Assembly: GCA_900752425.1 (NCBI GenBank)
Contig: CAADVE010000152.1
Coordinates: 1 to 13,260 of the forward strand
Length of the DNA: 13,260 bases
DNA from: an uncultured Collinsella sp.
GTDB taxonomy: Bacteria > Actinomycetota > Coriobacteriia > Coriobacteriales > Coriobacteriaceae
Direction of reading: 5' to 3'
Positions within the stretch are counted from its first letter, which is position 1, and every line of letters begins with the position of its first letter. Shown piece after piece: positions 1 through 6,323 of this stretch. The notes beneath the pieces are model-generated. The model did not search any database, was not told the origin of the DNA, and saw nothing but the letters and a program-made list of their open reading frames with translations. The translations under genes were made by a program, and so were the position numbers.

Positions 1-11
1 CGGAGTAGCGA

Positions 12-41
12 GGCGGGGGCGGGCCCGCGCGCCCCCCCGCC
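12..41. other. GC-rich stem-loop just downstream of hypC
   Basis: Seen: the arm GGCGGGGGC (12-20) faces GCCCCCCCGCC (31-41), giving a roughly 9-bp GC stem with a two-base bulge and a 10-nt loop, directly after the hypC stop. No T-run follows on the minus strand inside the window. It may be a terminator or an intercistronic hairpin before the next hyp gene, but the left edge of the window prevents a decision. Confidence 0.3.
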
Positions 42-42
42 A

Positions 43-303
43 CTAGTATGCCTCGGCCGGGTTGCTGGCCAGTTGGTCTTCTTCGGCCAGTTCGGTCATG
101 GCATTAACGAGCTCGAGCGTCTCTTGCGCTTCCTGCTCGTCGACGATCTGGATGCCAAAGCCGGCGTGTACGAGAATATAGTCGCCTACCTGCGCCGTCG
201 GCACGAGTTTCAGCGACACGGGGCGCTCGATGCCCATCATGTCGACGGTGGCCTTGAGGTCGTCGTCGCGTTTGACTACTTTGCCGGGAACGGCAAGGCA
301 CAT
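43..303 (-). CDS. hypC: HypC/HybG family hydrogenase maturation chaperone
   Basis: HypC is a small cytoplasmic chaperone. With HypD it carries the Fe(CN)2CO unit and delivers it to the precursor of the large subunit of [NiFe]-hydrogenases. The 86-aa protein starts with the family signature MCLAVPGKV, whose Cys2 is the iron/HypD ligand exposed after removal of Met1. It then shows the OB-like beta core (VSLKLVP, GDYILVHAGFGIQIVDEQEA) and an acidic helical tail. Length is normal for the family (75-100 aa). The start is well set: AAAAGGGG (310-317) lies 6 nt upstream of the ATG. It lies 134 bp downstream of hypF in the same direction, so one transcript is likely. The usual next genes, hypD and hypE, would be off the left edge. 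I am sure of the family; the choice between HypC and HybG cannot be made here. Confidence 0.95.
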   Translation of the reverse strand: MCLAVPGKVVKRDDDLKATVDMMGIERPVSLKLVPTAQVGDYILVHAGFGIQIVDEQEAQETLELVNAMTELAEEDQLASNPAEAY

Positions 304-349
304 ATTGTTCCCCTTTTATACGCTTTGCGCTGGATGGGCGCTTAATAAT

Positions 350-363
350 CCATCAGTTGATGG
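350..363. promoter_or_regulatory. Short inverted repeat in the hypF-hypC gap
   Basis: Seen: CCATCA-GT-TGATGG, 6-bp arms around a 2-bp centre, lying 47 bp upstream of hypC in the 134-bp gap after hypF. An AT-rich patch (TTATTA on the minus strand, 342-349) adjoins it. It could be a small operator or an RNA hairpin ahead of hypC. There is no clear -35/-10 pair, so this is a weak call. Confidence 0.2.
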
Positions 364-437
364 TAGCGCTCGCGGGGTTCGCGGGCAAACGCGTTACGCC
401 TGTGAGACGGCTGGGCGCGGCGGCGTGCGAGGGCGAG

Positions 438-2909
438 CTACTGTGATGCAATCTGCGCGAGGCGAGCGCGTGCGACTGCCGCCTGACCGTAGGCGATGCA
501 GCCGTCATTGACGGGTACGGTGTGGGGGACAAGGACAGTAAGGCCCGCGCTTTTGAGCTCGCGGGCGAGGAGCTGAAGCAGAAGTCGGTTCATGAACACG
601 CCGCCCGAGAGCGCGACGGTGTCGATGCCCTCGTGCACGCAGATATCGCTGGCGATGCGCGCCGAGGAGCGCGCGATGCCGACATGGAAGTCGAGTGCGA
701 GCCTGTTGGCGGGCGCTCCGGCTTCAATTCCTCCCAAAAGTGCCTCAAAGAGTGCTTTCTGGTCCAGAACATAGGGGCCGTCCAGCCACGATGGGCCAGA
801 TGCGAAATAGCCGGCGTTGTCGTCGGGAAAATGGGCGATTTCGTTGTCGAGCGCGCGCCAGGCGGCGGCTTCGAGTTCTATGGCGGGTTCGCCCTCGTAG
901 GTTGCCTTGTCGCAGATGCCCAGAATCGCTGCCGCGGCATCAAAGAGACGCCCCATGCTGCTGGTACGCGGGCTGTTGATGCCGCGCTCGATCATGGTGG
1001 CTGTCACGCTGCGCGTTTGCTCGTCGAGGCTGTCCAAAAGCCGAGCGGCACCTGGGTGCTCGAGCAGGCCGAGCTCACTGAGCAGGGCAAAGGCGTTGCG
1101 GCGGGCGTCGCGCACGGAGGCCGCCCCACCGGGGAGCGCCCAGGTGCGCAAATGCGCGGTGCGCTCAAAGCCGCCAAGGCTGGCAACAAGAAACTCGCCG
1201 CCCCAAATGGTCCCATCGGTGCCGGCGCCGGTGCCGTCAAAGGCGATGCCAAGGACGCGCGCGTCGGTTGTAAGCTGGCCCGCGGCGATGGCCTCGGCCA
1301 TTACGCTCGCGATATGCGCATGATGGTGCTGCACCTCGACGAGCGGCAGATTGCATTTTCGCGTCTGCTCGCGCGCCCACTGGCCCGATAGATAGCTGGG
1401 GTGTACATCGCAGGCCAAGGCGGCGGGCGCCAAGTCAAAGAGATCTTCCAAGCGCGTGCGCGCGGCGTTCCAGGCATCGAAGGTCCCGCCGTTTTCAACA
1501 TCGCCGATATGCTGCGACACAAAACAGGCCGCCTCGCCGTTCGTCCCTTCACGCGTGAGCGCAATCGTGGCCTTTTGTTGTGGCCCGCAGGCGAGCACGC
1601 AGGACGGAGCGCCGTCGAGCGCCGGCAACGGCAGCGGCTGGGGTGCATATCCGCGAGCGCGGCGAACGGGCATAATGGCGCCGTCGACCACGCGCACTAC
1701 AGAGTCGTCGTAGCGCGAGAGGATCGCGCGGTCGTTACCGAGCAGCGCGTCGGCGATGCCGGCGGCAACGAGGGGGTCCCAGGCAAGGGCGTCGTCGGTC
1801 TCGATGGGTTCTTCGCTCAGGTTTCCGCTGGTCATGCCGAGCGCATGCATACCGCAGGCTTCTGCCGCGGCAAGCAACAGATGTTGAAGCGGCGTATAGG
1901 GGAGCATGACGCCGAGCTCAGGAAGGTCGTGCGCGACAGATGGCGCGAGAGCGAGGATGTCGGGGGAACCGCCGTTGCCCTCGCCAACAGTGCGCCGGCG
2001 CAGCAGCACAATGGGGCGGATACTGCCAGCGAGCAGATCGCGTTCAGCATCGTCGATATGACACAGGCGCCCGGCATCGGCAAGACTGCGAACCATGACG
2101 GCAAGTGGCTTGTTGCTGCGACGCTTGCGACGGCGCAGCTCGCGCACCGCTTGTTCGTTGGCAGCATCGCAGGCCAGGTGGAATCCGCCCAGGCCCTTGA
2201 TGGCGACGATGCCACCGCTGGCCAGCAGCTCAACGCAGCGCTCGATGATAGCGTCGCTGGCCTCGCGTGTGGTGCCGACGGTCGGTGTCGCGGACGAATT
2301 CCCGCACGCATTGCCGTTTACAGCCTCGCGCCACGTAATATGCGGCCCGCAATCAAAGCAGGCATCGGGCTGCGCGTGAAAACGCCGGTCGAGTGGGTCG
2401 ACATACTCCGCAGCGCACTTGGGACACATGGGAAAACAATCCATCGACGTGGCCGCTCGGTCATAAGGCAGCGATCGGATGATGGTAAAGCGTGGGCCGC
2501 AGTTAGTGCAGTTGATAAAGGGGTAGTGATAGCGTCGGTCGGCGGGATCGAACAACTCGCGCAGGCAATCGTCACAGGTGGCGATATCGGGCGAGACGAG
2601 CGTCGTGTGCGCGGTCTGGTCCTGCGACGCCACAATGTGAAAGCCCTGCTCATCGGCAGCGCTCCAGCCGCCAGGCTCCAAATCCGCAATATCGACTCGC
2701 TCAACGCGAGCTGCCGCAGGCGCATGCTCAGAAAGCGCGGCAACAAAAGCATCGAGCGCATCGGCCGGAGCGTGCGCCTCGATATGCACGCCGTCGCCCG
2801 CATTGAGCACCCATCCACAAATGCCATGTGCCATGGCCTCGCGATACACAAACGGTCGCATGCCAACGCCCTGCACAATGCCCGTCACATGAATATGCAC
2901 ATGCCGCAT
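438..2909 (-). CDS. hypF: Carbamoyltransferase HypF, [NiFe]-hydrogenase maturation
   Basis: HypF uses carbamoyl phosphate and ATP to make carbamoyl-adenylate and passes the carbamoyl group to HypE, the source of the cyanide ligands of the hydrogenase iron. All four modules are visible in the 823-aa protein. There is an N-terminal acylphosphatase domain (VTGIVQGVGMRPFVYR, about residues 8-22). Two zinc fingers of form CX2C-X18-CX2C follow (Cys112/115/134/137 and Cys162/165/184/187). A YrdC-like domain carries GGIVAIKGLGGFHLA near 232 and KRRSNKPLAVM after it. The C-terminal Kae1-like carbamoyltransferase domain carries HHHAH near 528-532, FDGTGAGTDGTIWGGEF and ALSGGVFMNRLL. Length is somewhat above the about 750 aa of E. 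coli HypF. I chose the ATG at 2909 over a TTG 27 bp upstream because GAGGGG sits 6 nt before it and the domain starts at once. In the acylphosphatase motif the usual GFR reads GMR. Confidence 0.97.
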   Translation of the reverse strand: MRHVHIHVTGIVQGVGMRPFVYREAMAHGICGWVLNAGDGVHIEAHAPADALDAFVAALSEHAPAAARVERVDIADLEPGGWSAADEQGFHIVASQDQTAHTTLVSPDIATCDDCLRELFDPADRRYHYPFINCTNCGPRFTIIRSLPYDRAATSMDCFPMCPKCAAEYVDPLDRRFHAQPDACFDCGPHITWREAVNGNACGNSSATPTVGTTREASDAIIERCVELLASGGIVAIKGLGGFHLACDAANEQAVRELRRRKRRSNKPLAVMVRSLADAGRLCHIDDAERDLLAGSIRPIVLLRRRTVGEGNGGSPDILALAPSVAHDLPELGVMLPYTPLQHLLLAAAEACGMHALGMTSGNLSEEPIETDDALAWDPLVAAGIADALLGNDRAILSRYDDSVVRVVDGAIMPVRRARGYAPQPLPLPALDGAPSCVLACGPQQKATIALTREGTNGEAACFVSQHIGDVENGGTFDAWNAARTRLEDLFDLAPAALACDVHPSYLSGQWAREQTRKCNLPLVEVQHHHAHIASVMAEAIAAGQLTTDARVLGIAFDGTGAGTDGTIWGGEFLVASLGGFERTAHLRTWALPGGAASVRDARRNAFALLSELGLLEHPGAARLLDSLDEQTRSVTATMIERGINSPRTSSMGRLFDAAAAILGICDKATYEGEPAIELEAAAWRALDNEIAHFPDDNAGYFASGPSWLDGPYVLDQKALFEALLGGIEAGAPANRLALDFHVGIARSSARIASDICVHEGIDTVALSGGVFMNRLLLQLLARELKSAGLTVLVPHTVPVNDGCIAYGQAAVARARLAQIASQ

Positions 2910-2939
2910 GCGACACCCCTCATCAAAACCGACCAAAAA

Positions 2940-2996
2940 GGGACAGGTTTATTTTGGTAGGTAAAACTTCTAAACCTGCCAAAACAAACCTGTCCC
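2940..2996. repeat. Long GGGACAGG-type palindrome between nikR and hypF
   Basis: Seen: 23-nt arms (2940-2962 and 2974-2996) that match at 21 of 23 positions, with an 11-nt A/T-rich loop. The outer ends read GGGACAGGTTT and AAACCTGTCCC. On the minus strand the stem is followed by five T (2935-2939), so it can act as a rho-independent terminator or attenuator after nikR, only 26 nt before the hypF start. A fragment of the same wording, TTTGGCAGGT, recurs at 2999-3008. Established background: GGGAC/GTCCC-tipped palindromes of this kind are found dispersed in many genomes, some linked to REP-associated transposases. Membership of such a family is inferred. Confidence 0.75.
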
Positions 2997-3026
2997 TATT
3001 TGGCAGGTGCGCTGCGGGAAATCCCG

Positions 3027-3539
3027 CTACAGCCCCAGGCTCTGCTTGGTGGCGGCGCACGTGAGCTCGCCGTGCTTAACGCCGCGCAGGCCCAGCAGGC
3101 GGTCGGCTAGTTCGTAGACGCGCTCGCCGCGACCCTTGAGTGCCAGGATTTCCAAGCAGTTGTGGTGATCCAAATGCACGTGCATCGTCGATACGATCTC
3201 GTCGGTGTAGTCGTGCTGCACCTCGTCCAGGCGGCGCGTCAGATCGCCGGTGTGATGGTCGTAGATCATAGTGAGCGACCCGATAACGTGCTCATCGGGC
3301 GTGCGCATCTGCTCTTTGGCGATCGAGGCGCGAATCAGGTCGCGCACGGCCTCGGATCGGTTGGCCACGTCGCCGCGGCGTGCGATCTGCTCGTCAAAAC
3401 GGCGCAGCAGGTCGTCGGGTGCGGTAACCGAAAAACGGACCAGCTCGGAGCCGGAGCCACTACAGTGGCAGCCCGCGTCACCGTCCGCCCCGTGCGGATG
3501 CTCGTGCTCGTACCCGCAGCCGTGCTCGTGTTCGGCCAC
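3027..3539 (-). CDS. nikR: Nickel-responsive transcriptional regulator NikR
   Basis: NikR is a ribbon-helix-helix repressor that binds Ni(II) and usually shuts off nickel uptake genes. The 170-aa protein has the RHH domain at about residues 32-76 (ELVRFSVTAPDDLLRRFDE, then SEAVRDLIRASI) and the ACT-like metal domain after it. The four square-planar nickel ligands are all present: His109, His120, His122 and Cys128 have the same spacing (11, 2, 6) as His76, His87, His89 and Cys95 of E. coli NikR. It has an extra N-terminal tail of about 31 residues with 6 His and 3 Cys (HEHGC, HEHPH, CHC), absent from E. coli NikR. It starts with GTG one base after the stop of the upstream small gene, so translation is probably coupled. 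A 6-bp hairpin (3014-3027) overlaps the stop codon. Position next to hypF/hypC fits a nickel-hydrogenase module. Confidence 0.95.
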   Translation of the reverse strand: MAEHEHGCGYEHEHPHGADGDAGCHCSGSGSELVRFSVTAPDDLLRRFDEQIARRGDVANRSEAVRDLIRASIAKEQMRTPDEHVIGSLTMIYDHHTGDLTRRLDEVQHDYTDEIVSTMHVHLDHHNCLEILALKGRGERVYELADRLLGLRGVKHGELTCAATKQSLGL

Positions 3540-3540
3540 C

Positions 3541-3789
3541 TTACACCAGCTTCACGGATCCGACGGAGTTGTGGTCGGCCTCGATGGCATCTTCGTAGCC
3601 CTCGAGTGCGTCGTGGGCCTCGTGCAGCGCGGCCATGGCTGCCTCGAGCTTGGCGCCGATGCGCTCCATGTCAAAATTCTCGGTCGCATGCAGCAGCTGA
3701 TGGCTCCACTCATGAGCGAGCTCGATGGTGTCGTCGACCTGTTTGACGCTCATGGCAAGCTGGCTCATGTTCATTCCAACATCATGCAT
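3541..3789 (-). CDS. Small His-rich helical protein, unknown function, coupled to nikR
   Basis: I do not recognise this 82-aa protein. It has no signal peptide or membrane segment and looks wholly alpha-helical (QVDDTIELAHEWSHQLL; then IGAKLEAAMAALHEAHDALEGYEDAIEAD). It carries 7 histidines: His2, His26, His30, His34, His56, His59 and His73. His26, His30 and His34 are spaced i, i+4, i+8 and would line one helix face, with HEAH (56-59) on the second helix, so metal binding is plausible. The start is clear: AAGGAG lies 7 nt upstream of the ATG. It is the first gene of a minus-strand cluster and ends one base before nikR, so its product is likely made together with the nickel sensor. Function as a nickel-binding accessory or chaperone is inference from position and composition only. 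Confidence 0.8.
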   Translation of the reverse strand: MHDVGMNMSQLAMSVKQVDDTIELAHEWSHQLLHATENFDMERIGAKLEAAMAALHEAHDALEGYEDAIEADHNSVGSVKLV

Positions 3790-3813
3790 GGAAAATCTCC
3801 TTTTGTATGGGCA

Positions 3814-3833
3814 GTTCAGTGGTTCAGATTTTA
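3814..3833 (-). promoter_or_regulatory. Candidate promoter of the small gene-nikR cluster with tandem hexamers
   Basis: Seen on the minus strand: TAAAAT (3828-3833), a 5/6 match to the -10 box, 38 bp upstream of the small gene's ATG. Just downstream lie two direct copies of CTGAAC (3822-3827 and 3814-3819) separated by 2 bp, across the expected start of transcription. No good -35 is visible. A regulator binding tandem sites here is possible. It does not resemble the E. coli NikR operator GTATGA-N16-TCATAC. Confidence 0.35.
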
Positions 3834-3865
3834 CTACGCCCGCTCTGCGCGCAGCTGCATAAGAA

Positions 3866-3898
3866 AACGGGTACGAGTCTGTGCGACCCGCACCCGTT
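3866..3898 (-). terminator. Rho-independent-type hairpin downstream of trxA
   Basis: Seen on the minus strand: arms AACGGGTGCGGGTC (3885-3898) and GACTCGTACCCGTT (3866-3879) form a 14-bp stem with two G-U pairs and a 5-nt loop. TTCTT follows directly, extending the TT at the end of the stem. It lies between trxA and the small gene that starts the nikR cluster, so it most likely ends the trxA transcript. The 121 bp between the trxA stop and the hairpin contain no credible gene. Confidence 0.7.
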
Positions 3899-4019
3899 CA
3901 CTGGGGGCTGTTTGTGACTACCATACTATCCGTGGTTGCACTCGGTGCATCCAGAAGTCCGGCGAGCGGTGCAAAAGCGCTCATGGACGGCAGGCAGACG
4001 GCAACATGTAACAAGCGTA

Positions 4020-4340
4020 TTACAGATGCTTTTCCAGCAGCGCCTGCAGCCTCGCCTTGGGCAGAGCGCCAACCGAGCGGTCAATCTCCTCGCCGTTCTT
4101 AAACACAATCAGCGTGGGGATGCTCATGACGCCATACTTCATGGCCAGGTCCTGGTTGTCGTCGACGTTGCATTTGGCAACGGCAAGCTTGCCCGCCAGC
4201 TCATCGGCAACCTCGTCAACGATGGGCGAGAGGGAGCGGCAGGGACCGCACCACGGTGCCCAAAAATCAACCAGCACGGGAAGGTTGCCGTTAACGACGG
4301 AATCGAAATTTTCGGGGGTAATCTGCTTAATGTCAGCCAT
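4020..4340 (-). CDS. trxA: Thioredoxin
   Basis: Thioredoxin reduces protein disulfides in the cytoplasm and is itself recycled by thioredoxin reductase. The 106-aa protein is of full family length. The active site WCGPC is at residues 30-34 within VDFWAPWCGPC, and the cis-proline motif SIPTLIVF lies near residue 75, followed by KNGEEIDRSVGALPKARL. The start MADIKQITPENF was chosen because GGAGG lies 6 nt upstream (GGAGGTCACC-ATG); earlier in-frame starts have no such site and would add 28 residues unlike thioredoxin. It is a single gene, divergent from the UDG-like gene and closed by the hairpin at 3866-3898. No sequence sign links it functionally to the neighbouring nickel genes. Confidence 0.97.
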   Translation of the reverse strand: MADIKQITPENFDSVVNGNLPVLVDFWAPWCGPCRSLSPIVDEVADELAGKLAVAKCNVDDNQDLAMKYGVMSIPTLIVFKNGEEIDRSVGALPKARLQALLEKHL

Positions 4341-4359
4341 GGTGACCTCCATAATGTGA

Positions 4360-4400
4360 CGCGGCTTGGCCGCGTAAAACTCAGTACGACCGTGCTTATA
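4360..4400 (-). promoter_or_regulatory. trxA -10 candidate and leader hairpin
   Basis: Seen on the minus strand: GGGTATAAG contains TATAAG (4395-4400), a 5/6 match to the -10 consensus, without a good -35. The leader then holds CGCGGC-CAA-GCCGCG (4360-4374), a perfect 6-bp stem with a 3-nt loop, ending 11 nt before the GGAGG ribosome site. The hairpin may stabilise the leader or affect initiation, but nothing proves it. Confidence 0.4.
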
Positions 4401-4442
4401 CCCAGCCGCCCGCAAAGCAACCACTCGCGGGCAGCTCTTTTA

Positions 4443-4448
4443 TATAAT
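4443..4448 (+). promoter_or_regulatory. Perfect TATAAT -10 box upstream of the UDG-like gene
   Basis: Seen: TATAAT at 4443-4448 in an AT-rich island (TTTTATATAATGG). Transcription would start near 4455, ahead of the GGAG ribosome site at 4468-4471. The -35 region (about 4420) is poor. The box overlaps an in-frame ATG at 4447, which argues that this ATG is not the translation start. Confidence 0.5.
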
Positions 4449-4476
4449 GGTGGGCACGCAAACGATTGGAGAGCGC

Positions 4477-5052
4477 ATGGCCATGTCACAAAGCCAGAAA
4501 AAAGAAGCTATCGCCCAGGCGACCGAGCAGGAGCTCGCATCGCTCGCGGGTCGTGGCGTGCGTATCGCGGGCAACGCGTGCTCGCCGATCGTGCTGGTCA
4601 AAGGCGATCTGGACGAGGCCGAGCGTTCGGGTGGCGAGCTTGCCGCCGGCCCGGATGGCGCGGCGTTGCGCAAGGCGCTTGGGGCCATCGGCTACGCGCC
4701 CGAGGATTTTTGCGTGCTGGCAAGCGTCGCCGGCGTGGGTGACGGAGCGGTCGCGGTGGGCGAGACTCTGCCGTGTGAGCTGTTCCGCGAGGCGCTCGAG
4801 GCCTTGGACCCCGAGGCGGTGCTACTGCTCGACAACAACGCGGCCGATGCCATGCGCGAGACCTACGCCGATATGCTCGTGGCGATCGATGACTTCGACA
4901 CCGCCATGCTCAAGCCCGGCTTGGTCGCCCATGTGCAGGGTCGCCGCGTGCTCGCGCTCGACGGTTTTGAGGCGGCGCTGACCGACAAAGCGGCCAAGCA
5001 GCGCATGTGGGCCTATATCAAGCAGCTGACCCCGGCGGCTACTCCACTGTAG
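4477..5052 (+). CDS. Conserved-looking hypothetical protein, degenerate uracil-DNA-glycosylase-like fold
   Basis: The 191-aa protein shows the layout of family 4/5 uracil-DNA glycosylases in weak form. SPIVLVKGDLDEAER (36-50) stands where these enzymes have PVMFVGEAPG-type motif A. AAGPDGAALRKALGAIGYAPEDFCVL (56-81) matches GPAG..LL..L...GL...D.Y. LDPEAVLLLDNNAADAM (110-126) matches the strand-helix P..v..lG..Aa. LTDKAAKQRMWAYIKQL (168-184) matches the C-terminal K...W..L..L. The catalytic motif A (GE-PG) is absent and no iron-sulfur cysteine set is seen, so glycosylase activity is unlikely; a nucleic-acid or nucleobase-binding role is a guess. I chose ATG 4477 because GGAG lies 5 nt before it; ATG 4483 is possible. 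The gene stands alone, divergent from trxA and upstream of the nad operon. Confidence 0.75.
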   Translation: MAMSQSQKKEAIAQATEQELASLAGRGVRIAGNACSPIVLVKGDLDEAERSGGELAAGPDGAALRKALGAIGYAPEDFCVLASVAGVGDGAVAVGETLPCELFREALEALDPEAVLLLDNNAADAMRETYADMLVAIDDFDTAMLKPGLVAHVQGRRVLALDGFEAALTDKAAKQRMWAYIKQLTPAATPL

Positions 5053-5209
5053 CGGATTGGCGCCGGCGAGCGATTGCCTGGCGGGCATGCCGTCGACCAT
5101 GCGCGGCGGCCGTCCAAAGATGCCTCCTACGCTATCGAGAGCTCGGCTATCCTCAGTTTGCCAGTTCGAAAATGGGCCTGCTGCGTGATCGAATCTTTAT
5201 TTCAACTTT

Positions 5210-5259
5210 ACACCTAGGTTTACAGCTGTCTTGTCAGCTGTAAACCTAGGTGTCATACT
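5210..5259 (+). promoter_or_regulatory. nad operon promoter overlapped by a perfect 19-bp inverted repeat (candidate NiaR operator)
   Basis: Seen: perfect 19-bp arms at 5210-5228 and 5235-5253, ACACCTAGGTTTACAGCTG and its complement, with a 6-nt centre. A good sigma-70 promoter is interlaced with it: TTGTCA (5231-5236), a 17-bp spacer that is almost exactly the right arm, and CATACT (5254-5259). Each arm holds two self-palindromes, ACCTAGGT and CAGCTG, with centres 10 bp apart. A protein bound here would block RNA polymerase. The repressor gene at the end of the operon is the natural candidate partner; this assignment is inferred. No T-run follows, so it is not a terminator. Confidence 0.85.
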
Positions 5260-5294
5260 AAAGCCCCAAGATTCGCCAAAAGAGAGGGGCCTTG

Positions 5295-6320
5295 ATGGCA
5301 CAGAGCGCGAACATGGATGCGTCGGAGCTTGCACGCGATATCGCGGCCGGCCTGGCATCGGCAACGACGGCAACGGAGCGTGCGGCACTGGTGCCCGCAG
5401 AGCTCGTCGAGGCCATTCAGCAACTAAAAACCCAACGTGACGCGGTGATCCTGGCGCACTATTACGTGGCGCCCGAGGTGCAGGCCGTGGCTGATTACGT
5501 CGGCGACAGCTTCTACCTGGCCAAGCTCGCCAAGAGCCTGCCGCAGCAGACCATCGTGTTGTGCGGCGTGGAGTTTATGGGCGAGAGCGCCAAGCTGCTC
5601 AACCCCACCAAGACCGTGCTGCTGCCCGAGCCGGGCGCGGACTGTCCCATGGCGCACATGGTCAAGCACGAGACGGTCGACGCGGCGCGCGCCGAGTACG
5701 GCGACGACCTGGCTGTCGTCTGCTACGTCAACTCCACGGTCGAGATCAAGAGCTGGAGCGACGTGTGCGTCACCAGCTCCAACGCCGTTAAGATCGTGTC
5801 CGAGCTGCCGCAGCAGCATGTCCTGTTCATTCCCGATCAAAACCTGGGACGCTTCGTAGCCGAGCAGGTGCCGCAAAAGCACGTCATTCTCAACAACGGC
5901 TACTGCCCGCGCCATCACATCATCACCGTCGAGCAGATCGTCGACGCGACGGAGGCCCACCCCGACGCGCTCGTGCTGGCGCATCCTGAGTGCAAGGCCG
6001 ACGTCCTGGCCGAGGCCGACTACATCGGCTCCACCGCCGGCATTATCAAGTACGCCGAGGAGTCCGACGCGAGCGAGTTCATTATCGTGACGGTCCGCGG
6101 CGTGCTCTACGAGCTCGAGCGCCGCTGCCAGGGCACCGGCAAGAAGTTCTACTTCCCCGCGGTGCAGCCCACCTGCGTCAACATGGATCTTATCACGCTC
6201 GAAAAGCTCGTGCGCTGCCTGGAGACGGGCGAGGGCGAGGTGCAGATCGGCGTCTCGGACGAGGCAGCAGACCAGGCCAAGCTCACGCTCGACCGTATGC
6301 TCGAGTACGCAGCACGCTAG
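5295..6320 (+). CDS. nadA: Quinolinate synthase A
   Basis: NadA condenses iminoaspartate with dihydroxyacetone phosphate to quinolinate, the second step of bacterial NAD de novo synthesis, using an oxygen-sensitive [4Fe-4S] cluster. The 341-aa protein has the three cluster cysteines: Cys90 (CGVEFMGESAKLLNP), Cys204 (NNGYCPRHHI) and Cys294 (QPTCVNMDLITLEKL). Their spacing is close to that of the Bacillus type enzyme rather than the shorter E. coli form. Other family motifs are LAHYYVAPEVQAVADYVGDS, CYVNSTVEIKSWSDVCVTSSNA and HPECKADVLAEADYIGSTAGI. The ATG at 5295 is preceded by AGAGGGG with ideal spacing; a TTG one codon earlier is less likely. It is the first gene of nadA-nadB-nadC-niaR and follows the operator/promoter at 5210-5259. 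Confidence 0.98.
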   Translation: MAQSANMDASELARDIAAGLASATTATERAALVPAELVEAIQQLKTQRDAVILAHYYVAPEVQAVADYVGDSFYLAKLAKSLPQQTIVLCGVEFMGESAKLLNPTKTVLLPEPGADCPMAHMVKHETVDAARAEYGDDLAVVCYVNSTVEIKSWSDVCVTSSNAVKIVSELPQQHVLFIPDQNLGRFVAEQVPQKHVILNNGYCPRHHIITVEQIVDATEAHPDALVLAHPECKADVLAEADYIGSTAGIIKYAEESDASEFIIVTVRGVLYELERRCQGTGKKFYFPAVQPTCVNMDLITLEKLVRCLETGEGEVQIGVSDEAADQAKLTLDRMLEYAAR

Positions 6321-6323
6321 AAC

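Noticed and set aside
1401..2960. Long open frame (519 codons) on the plus strand opposite hypF
   Set aside because: It is antisense to the clear HypF domains, its predicted protein shows no known motif, and long shadow frames are common in GC-rich coding DNA.
4447..4476. Earlier ATG for the UDG-like protein
   Set aside because: The ATG overlaps the TATAAT box and lacks a ribosome site; GGAG precedes ATG 4477.
5210..5253. Terminator for the UDG-like gene
   Set aside because: The 19-bp dyad is not followed by a T-run and is interlaced with a good promoter, so an operator explains it better.
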